From: Myoxocephalus aenaeus
Taxonomy: Eukaryota; Chordata; Actinopteri; Perciformes; Cottidae
Assembly (NCBI GenBank): GCA_038501785.1
Contig: JBAMJR010000025.1
Coordinates: 6,444,001-6,508,000 of the forward strand
Length of the DNA: 64,000 nt
Direction: 5' to 3'
Below the pieces are notes generated by a model. It was given only the letters and a program-made list of their open reading frames with translations, made no database searches and was not told the origin of the DNA. Shown one piece after another: positions 34,803 to 44,142 of this stretch. A program made the position numbers and the translations under genes. Each line of letters starts with the position of its first letter. The first letter of the stretch is position 1.

Positions 34803-36225
34803 GTGGAGCTGCTCTACGAGTATAAGAAGAGGAACAGCAAAAACCTTCTCCCTGCGTCGAAATGACGTCATTCTCAAGAAACCTCCCGTGATTGACTTCA
34901 AAACTCGATGGCCTGCCCTGTTTGAGCTTTCCCAGGTATGTTGAACATTTTGACTGCATTACCTTATGCACAATGCTTATCTAATATCACTGTGACAATA
35001 AAATAAAAGCTATGCTTACTTGATTATCTGTGGGGGAAAATGTGTAGTATTCTTACCTAATGAAGCTGTGAGGGAAACAACTATGGCTATCTGATTATCT
35101 GAGGCATGTTGAGAGACTAAGTGCAGAACTAAACTAAGCACACATCATGTACTTGACTCGCACTGTGTCTCTAATTATTTTCTTTCTGTATCTTGTGATG
35201 TTTCTCCACCTCTCCCTTGGTCTCTCAGATTGAGGAGAAATTTAGGATGATCACTCAGAAGCCACTACTGTCCACATTCCTGGGGAAATTGGACCAATAC
35301 TGTCAAACTGTCAAGCCTGTACAGAAGACAGGGGGAGCTGTCGGGAAGAAACTTGATGAGACCCTTGACAAATTGAATGAGGCACGTACAGTTCAGAAGT
35401 TTTCCTGTAGAAGCAATCTGATGTCTATACTTGCTTAATCCCATGTTTCATATTTTTACAGGACAACAGCATTGAGTCTCAAAGAGAAGCTGTAATCAGA
35501 GGCCTCAAGGAGTTTATCAAGGTCTACCAGGTAAAGAAAATATACCTCTGCCGCTTGGATTTGAAGCCCTGCCTGTATGATAACACCATTGTACCATCCA
35601 GCATAGTTGATGGCTTTGTTGAATCATGTATACATGTTTCTCCGGGGGTATTCATGAAATCTTCATTCTAAACACAGAAACAATTTAAATTTTTAGAAAA
35701 TTAATATATACAATGCAGTGCTATTCACTCTACAAAACTTGTTTGATACATTTTAGACTCGATGGATTTTAAACTGGCTTGTGTTTCTGGCATGCAAACT
35801 TGTTGCTTTATGATAAAGGTTTACCCATGTAGATGCTTAATGAATTAGCAGGCCCTTTTTTAAACAGAAATAAACCAAAAGTTAAGTCATGTGCAAGTAT
35901 GTAGGTCTTAATAAAAATAATTCCTGCAGATGTATTCTGTTTTTTATATTTTACAGATTTTTGATGATGACGATGCTGCAACTGTCCAAGAGGAAATTCC
36001 TACATTTGTCCTTAACATAACATCTTTGTGGTCATCAAAGCCAGGGAGGAAGGTCTTGACAAGCAAACAGGACTAGCCATCGAGGGAGCAGAGGGGCTTT
36101 TTTGTGTTTCTGATGTTGCACCTGCTTGATGGGCCTTATGTATGCCTTGGAACTTAGCTACCCTAAACAACTTAAATATACCTTTGAGGTTTTTCCGATG
36201 ATCTTTTTGGAGCTAGAGGATGTAA
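34803..36225 (+). pseudogene. SAMD3-like gene, decayed 3' end with introns
   Basis: Four exon-like blocks match, by eye, the C-terminal region of the multicopy fish family annotated as SAMD3-like. Block 1 (34803-34935) starts VELLYEYKKRN, shifts frame near 34855 and ends FKTRWPALFELSQ before a GTATGT donor. Block 2 (35229-35381) starts IEEKFRMITQKPLLSTFL; its donor is GC rather than GT. Block 3 (35462-35530) is 23 codons (DNSIESQREAVIRGLKEF...). Block 4 (from 35957) starts IFDDDDAATVQEE, shifts frame near 36020 (the homologous reading FVVIKAREEGLDKQ hits a stop near 36130) and shifts again before YALELSYPKQLKYTFEV (to about 36225). Blocks 2 and 3 are exact multiples of three. At least three frame breaks make it a pseudogene, or a truncated copy with a new stop at 36076. 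Its retained introns show it is not a processed copy. Confidence 0.5.
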
Positions 36226-36229
36226 ACCA

Positions 36230-36288
36230 AACTTGTATTTGTGATGTTGGGCTATATAAAATAAACTGAATTGAATTGAATTGAATCT
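36230..36288 (+). repeat. LINE/SINE 3' tail with (TTGAA)n
   Basis: gggctatataaaataaactg followed by repeated aattg units is the common 3' end of a fish non-LTR element. The same tail appears inverted at 55648 and 61641. It abuts the last homologous block of the SAMD3-like pseudogene. Confidence 0.6.
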
Positions 36289-36601
36289 TGATTTTTTTAT
36301 GCTTGTTTTTTCTTTTCATTAGTTATCTGCACTTTAAAAGGCACAGTCAGCTCAAACAAGTTGTTGTTACCCAGGGCTGGATGATCTTTTCAGTGGAATA
36401 ATATGTGCATGTTATGATGATTTTGTGATATTGTGTTCATTTAATGTGCAAAGAACTGTCAATTTGATAATTGAATGGCTTTTGCTATAACTAATATTTT
36501 TTCTTACATATAACCAGAATATAGCTTTATTGTGAATTTGACTCCGGGTACACGTTGCTCTTACATACACAATATACAATAAACAAGATAGCTTGATGAT
36601 A

Positions 36602-36977
36602 TGATATTTCACGATCTTAATCTACTTAACCAAATCGAGGCAACTTTTTGCATAAAATTATTATGCAGAAGAAGCAAAGCTGGTTTTTGTATGAATTACT
36701 CAGTTTTGTACGTAACAAATTATTCTTTTAAGGTATATCTAACTTAATTTTTTAGATTAAGTCAACAATTTTTTTAAATTTAAGTTGAATTAACTTACAA
36801 AGTCGAGTTGACTTTATTTACAAAATCAAGTAGACTTTACTTGACAAATTAGGTTGACTTTACTTGGAAAATTGTAAGTAATTCATACAAAAACCTGCAT
36901 TGCTAAATCTATGCAATAGATTTCTGCAAAAAGTTGCCTCAATTTTATTAAGTAGATCAAGCAGGATATTTTTATCA
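36602..36977. mobile_element. MITE with about 100-bp inverted ends
   Basis: The left arm (36602-36705: atctactt, gaggcaactttttgca, tggtttttgtatgaattact) is repeated in inverted orientation at 36865-36977. The middle (36720-36860) holds degenerate direct repeats of a gttgacttta word, five or so copies with varied spacing. No coding capacity. Superfamily unclear. Confidence 0.7.
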
Positions 36978-37954
36978 GTGTGCCTAGACGTTGATTAGAC
37001 ATGCCTAGACGTTGGTTGTAAGACATGTATTCATCCACACAGAGTTAAATCATGGGAATAAGGTATATTCTGTTTTTTGAATGAGAGTGCTGCTGAACAA
37101 TTCAAATGCATTTGCCATAAACACCCACTCACCTGCTGGTTTGCCTATTGATAAATCCAGTAATTGTCTTTCTAAACTGGTGTTTCTGCTGGGCTCCCTC
37201 ATGACAAGTTAACTACTATGTTGTAATGAGCCTGAGCACCAGGGTTGGGTGGCAGAATCACATTTTCACTTTGGTCCCAAGCAGAACTTAAAACGTGTGT
37301 AAGAGCCCTTGTGTTGAGTGATATTCCAGCTTGATAGAACACTCAGAAATAAGAAGCTTACGCTTGACTTTTATAACACTGCATTGATGAACAGACATGC
37401 CCGTCAAGCTTTCAAATTGCACTTAATTTGAATGTATTATTGCTACTACATGTTTGATGAAATTTATCTTGACATACACGCAGGATCAAAAAGGCTCTTT
37501 TATCAGTCTCCATTCTTTTCATTTTTTACACAATTGTACATAAGCACGGTTGGTGTGGCACAGCAAACAGTGTGTGTGATTGGAAGGCAGATGAGCAGAA
37601 AGCAGAATGCCTCAATTTGCAGTGTGTAGACACAGACATAGAGATGAAATGTCAGAATCAGGAGAAAGAACCAGAGTAAAGAAGAAAATGGTGAAGACAG
37701 ACATGAGTACGGATAGAATAAAGAAAAGGGAATGATGGAAAGAGGTGTACTGGTGAAGTAACAAAAGAAATATCACTCACTGAGTTATATAATGACTTGA
37801 ATAGAAATGTTTCTAATAAATCTTGATTGAAAACTGAAATTATATTTTTTGTACAGTCGATTCATACCAAATAAATGGAAAAACAATTCAGATATGGGTC
37901 CAAAAGGGATTTGATGATTTTCGAAAACTCATAGATAACTAAAGATGCATGCAG
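36978..37954. other. No gene seen
   Basis: AT-rich DNA without supported exons or recognised repeat ends. Confidence 0.35.
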
Positions 37955-38042
37955 TAAATGGTAAATGGACCTATGCTTGTATAGCAATTTTCTAGTCTTC
38001 CAACCACTCAAAGCTCTTTAACACAACGTAACAACACATTCA
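37955..38042 (-). repeat. SINE 3' fragment
   Basis: ctagtcttccaaccactcaa, agctctttaacac and ggtaaatggacc are the inverted 3' tail of the same tRNA-derived SINE family as at 5.05, 5.4 and 6.4 kb. The tRNA head is missing (a 5'-truncated copy). Confidence 0.65.
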
Positions 38043-38416
38043 ATGAATATGACAGAAATGATTCGTATAATGAGTATAATGTAATATATTTTTTTTATCA
38101 AATATAGCGTGATACAAAAGTTACAACTACCAACAATAACAGCCACAGTGGATATATTAGAATAATAATGATAATTAAAGCGGCAATGGTATTAGCAATA
38201 GTAATAGCAATGCAACTAATAATACTACTACTAATAATGAGAATAGCATTAGGTGTCGGGCAGGACCATGGTCCAAACACAATCACAATCAATGTAAACC
38301 TGAGGAGAGAAAGCACAAAGACTCCGGGGAAGAAGTATAGTTAGTAATGTGCATTGATGTAACATGAATTCATACAGAAGGAGAGAGAAGAGGAGAGAGG
38401 AGCTCAGTGTATCCTA
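38043..38416 (-). repeat. LINE 3' region fragment (minus)
   Basis: Segments atgaatatgacagaa, gaagtatagttagtaatgtg and gaggagctcagtgtatcc are shared with the LINE 3' regions at 55.65-56.07 and 61.64-62.11 kb. A trinucleotide-like ataata stretch (38160-38245) is internal. Confidence 0.5.
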
Positions 38417-38945
38417 ACCCTGTTGGGTCTGAGGTCATTTTCTCGATTTTACACAATTTCTTGAATTCACCTTTTTAAAGGCACTTGGCATATAATACAT
38501 ACTCATGTGTTGTATATCACAATTTGCAGAACAATCTCAGCTCTCTATATAATGAGGCACCATTGTCCTAAGGCACAAGTGTAAATAGATAATATGGCCC
38601 TAATGCTAAACAAATTGAAGCTTGATATTTGACATTCTTCATATCTCTTGTGAAAACATAACTAATACTCATGTGGACGAACTGTTTTGGTGCTTGAAAT
38701 GAGTTTTCCAAAGGTGTTAGGTTCACAAAAGCAGTGGAATATATTAATACAATGTTAGATAAATGTAAATAAATGTCTAATGCCAAATTTTGTATTATCG
38801 TTTTTTTGAGTAGAAGTGTTGTCTGTCACTACTTTCATCAAAATGAGAGAGGGACTGAGATAAAATGGGACTAAGAAATGACTTCATACTACAGACCAAG
38901 CTTCATGGGGTGTGTGCAAATAAAAAAAAATAACATTACAACAGT
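38417..38945 (-). mobile_element. piggyBac-type element, right-half copy
   Basis: Starts TAACCCTGTTGGGTCTGAGG and matches, inverted, the right half (28390-28900) of the piggyBac element at 26958-28925, including the cgataata, ttttgtgaacc and acttgtgcctta blocks. The left half is absent, and the first T of the TTAA site is changed (ctaaccc). Confidence 0.55.
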
Positions 38946-39432
38946 TTCTGTTTTCAAACTAAATATTTACTATATATTTGCTATGTATTTGAGTCAAAAT
39001 ATGTGCTAAAAAACGAACTATTTACTGTGTTTACACAATGTGCATGTTTCAGTTTCAGTTTTGTTTTTTCAAGAACAGTTTTCAGAACAAGAACATATCT
39101 ACTCTGTGTGTATGGACTATGTACTCGGCGCATGGTTGTGTGTTGTGTCGCGCAGAGTAATACTGAAAACAGAGTAATACTGAACAACTGATCTGATCTG
39201 AGCTGACATCTCTCTCACTGAAAAGTGTTTTTTGCAGTGTAAGGTGGGTTGGTTGGTCTGTTGTCTCTTACTGAAAGCCAGTGCATTTTTGCACTGTAGG
39301 TGGGTAGGTCCTTAGGGATTTCCTGATTGTTCATTGGTTAGTTTCATACAAAATATCGACTGACACCTGAATCGATAAATCACGGTGAAAGGCGGAGCTC
39401 GACACAAACTTCAAAGATAACTCAGAGATTCC
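38946..39432. other. No gene seen
   Basis: Contains a short self-complementary region around 39001-39190 (gttttcagaacaag, gaaaacagag words). Nothing recognised. Confidence 0.3.
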
Positions 39433-39568
39433 TTAGGATTGTGCTAGATGCCAGAGCAATGCCATCAAGGTAATTGATTTCTGAGGTGTTCTGGGCCGAG
39501 TAAAAATAACTTCAATTTTGTCTGAGTTCAACATCAGGAAGTTGCAGGTCATCCAGGTTTTTATGTCT

Positions 39569-39921
39569 TTAACCCTCTGGGGTCTTGCGTATCGGCGGCG
39601 TGATATACAGTGTTTAATTTTTGTAAAAAAATCATACCTCCGCGAAAATACGGCGCAGAAAAAAGAATCCGCTACTGTTAGAACTGCCAAACTCTGCAGT
39701 TTCCGGCCTCTGTGTCCTTCTGTGTGCCTGTAACAGAAGCTGACACTCCTTTAACTGTGATTAGTCAATTCACAGTGAGCACATTTAGCTGGTCCCGATC
39801 CCTTTGGTGGTTTTCCCCGGTGCCCGAGTCTGATTCTGAGACGGGGCTGGCTGTTGGGGAGCTAGCAGGGAACTAGCAGGGAGCTAGCGCTAGCTCCGCG
39901 AGCTAACGGGAGATAGCTTGC
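39569..39921. mobile_element. piggyBac-type terminal fragment inserted at TTAA
   Basis: The LINE reading breaks at TTAA (39569-39572), followed by CCCTCTGGGGTCT, the same terminus as at 44143. The inside (cgtatcggcggcgtgatata, ccgcgaaaatacggcgcag, repeated gagctagc words) relates to the left parts of the copies at 21.54 and 45.6 kb. The right junction near 39921 has no TTAA, so the far end was lost. Confidence 0.5.
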
Positions 39922-40404
39922 GACAGATAGATATAATTGAGTATTATCTGCATAACACTGAAAGTTTATGGAGTATTTTCTGATATTGTTGCTTAAAGGA
40001 AGCCTAATAAGGTAAATAAAATGGGTCCATACAGAACCTTGTGGAACCCCATTACTAACATTGGTGGTCATTGAGGCTTCATCGTTTTTCATATACAAAT
40101 TGAGATCGATCTGATGAATAGGATTTAATTAAACAAGCTTAGTGCGGTACCTTTAATGCCAAGCACTAAGTTCTTACAAGCCAAGTACAAATATGAATCC
40201 TGCATGCAATTAGAAGGTCATTAGTCATTTTCACCAGTGTGCTATGATGCTTTCTGAATCCTGACTAAAAGTCCTCAAATAAACTATTATTACGTAGAAA
40301 GTCACACAGCTAGTTTGCGACTACTTTCTCAAGGATATTAGAGAGGAAGGGAAGATTAGAGATCGGTCTGTAGTTAGCCAACACCTCTGGATCAAGAGTG
40401 GGCT

Positions 40405-40968
40405 TCGCCCGAGTTTTTTTTCTCCAGATTTTTCGATAATGAGGAAGTGTTTTTAAAATACTCAAACGCTTCTAAATCATCAACCACAGGTCCGATTTAA
40501 TACATTTAAATGGCTAAAGTACTCTAAACCCTTGTGAGAAAAGAAACGAAGGACTACATTTAGAAGTTGCTCATTTCTTTATTTCTGAACCGAAAAACAT
40601 GATTTTTGGACTGTAATGGCATGTCATTGCTTGTGTTTATTGTGATTATTATTGCCTATTTGGATGCTTTAGGTCTTAATCTTTCTAAAGAGGTGCAGTA
40701 TTACTCTGGGGCATGATGGGAAGGCACCAAAAATACAATAAAAAAACTTGGGGAGCGACCGAGGACTCATTTTTTGATCAGACTCTTGACTTTTGATCAT
40801 ATTTATGCAGAAAATAAATAATATATATTTTGTTAAAGGCAAGGAGTTGCTGATTCTTTAGAGATCAAGGACAATAGGGGCTGGTATTCATATCAAGGTC
40901 ATGTGAGCTGTAGAACTCCTATAGAAGCCCTAGGGTATCCCTTAAGGGGGACCCTAGGGCTGATAAGG
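40405..40968. mobile_element. Insertion in the LINE, TTAA at one end
   Basis: The LINE text (gtgggctt ... ttaagaagaggtttaa) is split by about 560 bp. The right junction is ...gggctgataaggTTAA (TTAA 40965-40968). The left junction (cgcccgagtttt) has no clear TTAA. It contains an inner inverted pair of ccctaggg words (40929-40960). It is probably another damaged piggyBac-type MITE. Confidence 0.4.
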
Positions 40969-41119
40969 TTAAGAAGAGGTTTAATTACAGCTACTTTGAA
41001 AAACTGGCACATGACCTGTTAGTAAAGACCCATTGATAATATATAGAGGTACTAACTTAAGGTAATACTTAAAAAATATGCGGTACATGGTTAACATCTT
41101 ATCATTGAAGAAGTTAATG

Positions 41120-41280
41120 AAGTCATTACTACTGAGGTCTATAGGAATCCACAGCTTCACAGAGCTACTACTACTACTACTACTATGACTGAGGTCTATA
41201 GGAATCCACGGCTTCACAGAGCTGCTACTACTACTACTACTACTTCTACTATTGAGGTCTATAGGAATACATGGCTCCAT
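41120..41280 (-). repeat. Triplicated LINE segment with (TAC)n runs
   Basis: The block actgaggtctataggaatcc plus about 45 bp occurs three times (from about 41133, 41187 and 41252), separated by ctactactac runs. On the coding (minus) strand it reads IPIDL followed by serine runs of 7-9 residues, repeated. This is a post-insertion tandem duplication with trinucleotide expansion inside the LINE ORF. Confidence 0.8.
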
Positions 41281-41757
41281 AGCCTCTCCGTCAGCCTGGC
41301 CACAGTGCTAAAGAGAAACCTAGGGTTGTTATTTCAAGCTTTCATAATGTTTGCTTTAAATCTGTGGGTCTGAGGGTTATACCATAGACCGAGCCTACTT
41401 TGTTTAATGATATTTTTTAGAGGGGCTATCGAGACTAGTGTAATTTTCAGTGAGCCTGAACACCATCGACAAGATGATCAATCTGGGACAGACTAAAGTT
41501 AGGACAGGAGTCCTCTGTTATATTGAGACATGGTATTGAACCAAAAGTAGAAGGAATCACTTCTTTAAATTTAGCTACAGCACTGTCAGTTAGACATCTG
41601 GTATAGAAACTTTTGCCCAATGGCGTACACTCCGGTAGTATAAACTCAAAAATGATGAGGCAATGGTCTAAAAAAAGAAGGTTTTGTGGAAAGATTATTA
41701 AATGTTCTATGTTAATGACATATACAATCAAATCCAACAATGATATAAAGGTTGCAC

Positions 41758-41870
41758 TAAGGTGGTACAAACAAGATCGTACATTTTCTGTGCCATGATA
41801 TATGATGTCTCAACTTTCCTTTTAAAAAATGAGGTATATAAGTACCCTGAAAAGTTTTCTTAGTTTTGGC
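41758..41870. repeat. Direct repeat A (copy 1)
   Basis: About 113 bp starting taaggtggtacaa and ending tagttttggc, matched by copy 2 at 42117-42241. Shared words include gccatgatatatgatgtctc and aatgaggtatataagtaccc. The two copies flank the tRNA-Leu-like gene and lie next to the LINE end. Confidence 0.85.
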
Positions 41871-41992
41871 ATCTGATAAGTCTTTAGATGCATTTTGTCA
41901 AATTCCTGCTCCATTAAACACAAAGCAAGGCATACTATACTGTTCTTTCCCAATATCATATTACAGGCTTGGAACCAGTGAAAAACAACTTC

Positions 41993-42075
41993 TGTCAGAA
42001 GTGGGATTCGAACCCACGCCTCCAGTGGAGACTGCGACCTGAACACAGCACCTCGGACAGCTCGGCCATCCTAAC
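41993..42075 (-). tRNA. tRNA-Leu(CAG)-like gene, possibly degenerate
   Basis: An 83-nt minus-strand sequence folds as a class II tRNA. The acceptor stem is GTTAGGA/TTCTGAC with wobble pairs, the A box ATGGCCGAGC, the anticodon stem CTGTG/CGCAG around loop TTCAGGT (anticodon CAG, Leu), the variable arm TCTCCACTGGAG and the T arm GTGGGTTCGAATCCCAC. There is no intron. Five T residues, a Pol III terminator, follow 8-12 nt after the 3' end. The D-loop has TG where a GG pair is expected, and there are a U-G pair in the acceptor and a G-T pair in the anticodon stem. It is therefore either a slightly diverged working gene or a recent pseudogene. Confidence 0.75.
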
Positions 42076-42116
42076 TTTGAAAAGCCAAATTTCTGCTGAA
42101 ATCGTCGTAGATATAA

Positions 42117-42241
42117 TAAGGTGGTACAATAATTACGTACAATATCGTACATTCTTTGTGCCATGATATATGATGTCTCAACTTTCCGTTTAAAAAATGA
42201 GGTATATAAGTACCCTGAAATGTTTTGCCTAGTTTTGGCTT
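42117..42241. repeat. Direct repeat A (copy 2)
   Basis: The second copy of the repeat at 41758-41870, offset about 360 bp, with a few indels (an extra ataattacgtacaa near its start). It lies 41 bp upstream of the tRNA-Leu-like gene on that gene's strand. Confidence 0.85.
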
Positions 42242-43004
42242 ACCACTTTGGCATGTTGATATTGTCTTTGGTTCTGGTACGTCAATGCGTGTATGTGTGA
42301 GCAGAAATGTTTTGTGTTTGTTGATCACAGTTTTGCTCTGAAATATTGAGTTGGTGTTGGTGACTCAGCACTTTTGTAGTATAACAGGAGTGTGAATGAA
42401 TTTGATTTCCAGTAATCTGCAGTCATTAAATTATACAACACCATATTAATTGTCATTGTATAATTATACATCAACATCAGCAAATGTCTAGAATATATGG
42501 TGATCATATAGTAAATAGAACCATCCTCCAAACTGAAAGCCTGGATGAATGGAGAGGTGAGAGCCTGATCAAAAGCCCAAAATGCCTTGCCTGTGGGTCA
42601 AGTGATAAGGAAGCATCAAACATTGCCAGAGTGAGACTGAAAGCTGGCATCAAAGAAGCAAAGTGGAGACCTCCAACACTAACACCATGAAAGAAACGTT
42701 GCAGGCATTGCATAATGTCACAGGTTACAAACCATCACGTGTGAGACCACACCGCCAGATGAGCTGAACACCTTTTATGCTCGCTTTGATCTCCTCAACA
42801 AAGAGTCAGCAGTCCTGTCCGCCCTGCCTCCAGAGGACACTGTCAGTATCCACAGAGGGTGTGAGGAAAACCCTGATGAGAGTGAATATGAGTAAAGCTG
42901 CTGGGTAATAACACATGCAAACCATCTAAGAGCAACATATCACTGTCAATGGAAGTGTTCCCACATGCTTCAAGACAGTCACCATCTGGCGCACATTTAA
43001 AGTG
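42242..43004. other. No intact gene; possible LINE-like scrap
   Basis: The stretch 42580-42910 (gtcaagtgataaggaagcat, ccaccagatgagctgaacacc) reads like a degenerated LINE ORF: ELNTFYARFDLLNKE is readable at about 42761-42805 and resembles the linker before the RT of fish LINEs. Too short and broken to assign. Confidence 0.35.
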
Positions 43005-43112
43005 ACCCCCGGCTCCTCCAATTGGCATGTTGAAGTGTACTTGGGGGTACTGATAATAAACCCCACATTGCTCCCGAAGGCTGTGCCATCAGCATGTCAG
43101 TGTGGAGCATGT
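43005..43112 (+). repeat. SINE core fragment
   Basis: cccccggctcctccaattgg, tgttgaagtgtacttggg and ccccacattgctcccgaagg are words of the V-SINE/AFC-type core. Head and tail are missing. Confidence 0.5.
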
Positions 43113-43356
43113 TGTGTGTGTCCCCTTTGCCAACTGGTTCTCCAGCAACTCAAAGACAATATCCCTGCCAGCCTGGAACAGCAAAAGTTTGCATAGAAAG
43201 GACGCTGTCTCCAATGCCCTCCACTCAGCCGTCACACATTTTCAAAACAACAACACATATGTTGTTGGTTGATTTCAGATAAACAGTTAACACAATCTAG
43301 ACTTAGTATGTGGCTGCTCACTCAAATAATTGAGGACAGAGGAAACCAACCCACGG

Positions 43357-43777
43357 TGTCATGTTATGTTTGTAACATCCCGTTAGTCCCAGGTGTGTGT
43401 CTCCTGATTTGTCATTCCCTTCACTTGCTCTCAATCACTACTCGGATTTCCATGTGAGGGTCTCCTCATTTGTCATTCCTAAATCGGTGTTCAATCACCT
43501 GCCCCTGGTTTTTCCCTCTGCTAAGCCAACACATATACTCCCCTGCTTTCCTTGATCCGGTGTCAGATTGTCTTCGTCCAGTATTTTCTCTTGTTTTCTC
43601 TTGTTTCTGGATTCTGGATTACTCTCGTTTTTGGACTTTTGCCTGCTTCCTGTCGGACTAGTTGCCTTTGCGGACGAACCCCCTGTGTATGACCTTCTGT
43701 GCCTCGTAAAAAGACCTTGTCTTTTGCCTCACCTCGTCTCCAGTGTCTTCCTCTGCATCTGCCCTTGAAACGTGACA
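43357..43777 (+). repeat. Probable gypsy-type solo LTR
   Basis: Starts TGTCATG and ends CGTGACA (inverted TGTCA/TGACA). The T/C-rich inside with gtctcctcatttgtcattcc, ttttctcttgttttctc and gatccggtgtcagattgtc matches the style of fish gypsy LTRs. No target duplication was found (flanks cacgg and atttt), and no coding part is attached. Confidence 0.4.
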
Positions 43778-44118
43778 ATTTTACACCAGATAGTGTAATC
43801 TGAAAAATTCTAAATGTTATATTAACTTTATTATAATAAAAAATTGTAGTTAATTGCATAACAAAACAATTCAATTAATTAGGAAATACAATATTTTAAT
43901 TGTATAGATAAAGATGTGTAGTTTTAATCGTGTTAAGTTGTTATAAGTTACTTAGTGTTGGCAGTTTAACAGATCATAATTATGTCTCTAATATCAAGCT
44001 TACAATTGAACACATCATGAACATTTTAGAATTTACCTTTGCCTTATACTAATATTTATATTTATCTATGTATAATAATGTAACTCAATAATGTAACTCA
44101 ATTGAATCTCCATGATTT

Positions 44119-44139
44119 GGGGGGGGGGGGGGGGGGGGG
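44119..44139. repeat. G homopolymer, 21 bases
   Basis: Twenty-one Gs in a row directly before the TTAA end of the piggyBac-type element at 44143. It is prone to length error in sequencing and to G-quadruplex formation. Confidence 0.95.
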
Positions 44140-44142
44140 TCT

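Larger units (their letters stand above)
39433..41790 (-). pseudogene. L2/Rex1-type LINE reverse transcriptase, broken
   Basis: Minus-strand pieces of one non-LTR retrotransposon ORF lie in order. 41447-41770 is the region after the endonuclease (LPECTPLGKSFYTRCLTDS). 40981-41280 is the linker before the RT (EPCIPIDL...NDFINFFNDKM). 39862-40098 is the RT core (NGVPQGSVW, then QCYADNTQLYLS, the YADD-like box altered to YADN). 39433-39570 is the thumb side (WMTCNFLMLNSDKIEVI). It is interrupted by insertions at 39569-39921 and about 40405-40968 and by an internal tandem triplication. It encodes no complete protein. Clade assignment is from recognition of fish L2/Rex1-like text. Confidence 0.65.
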
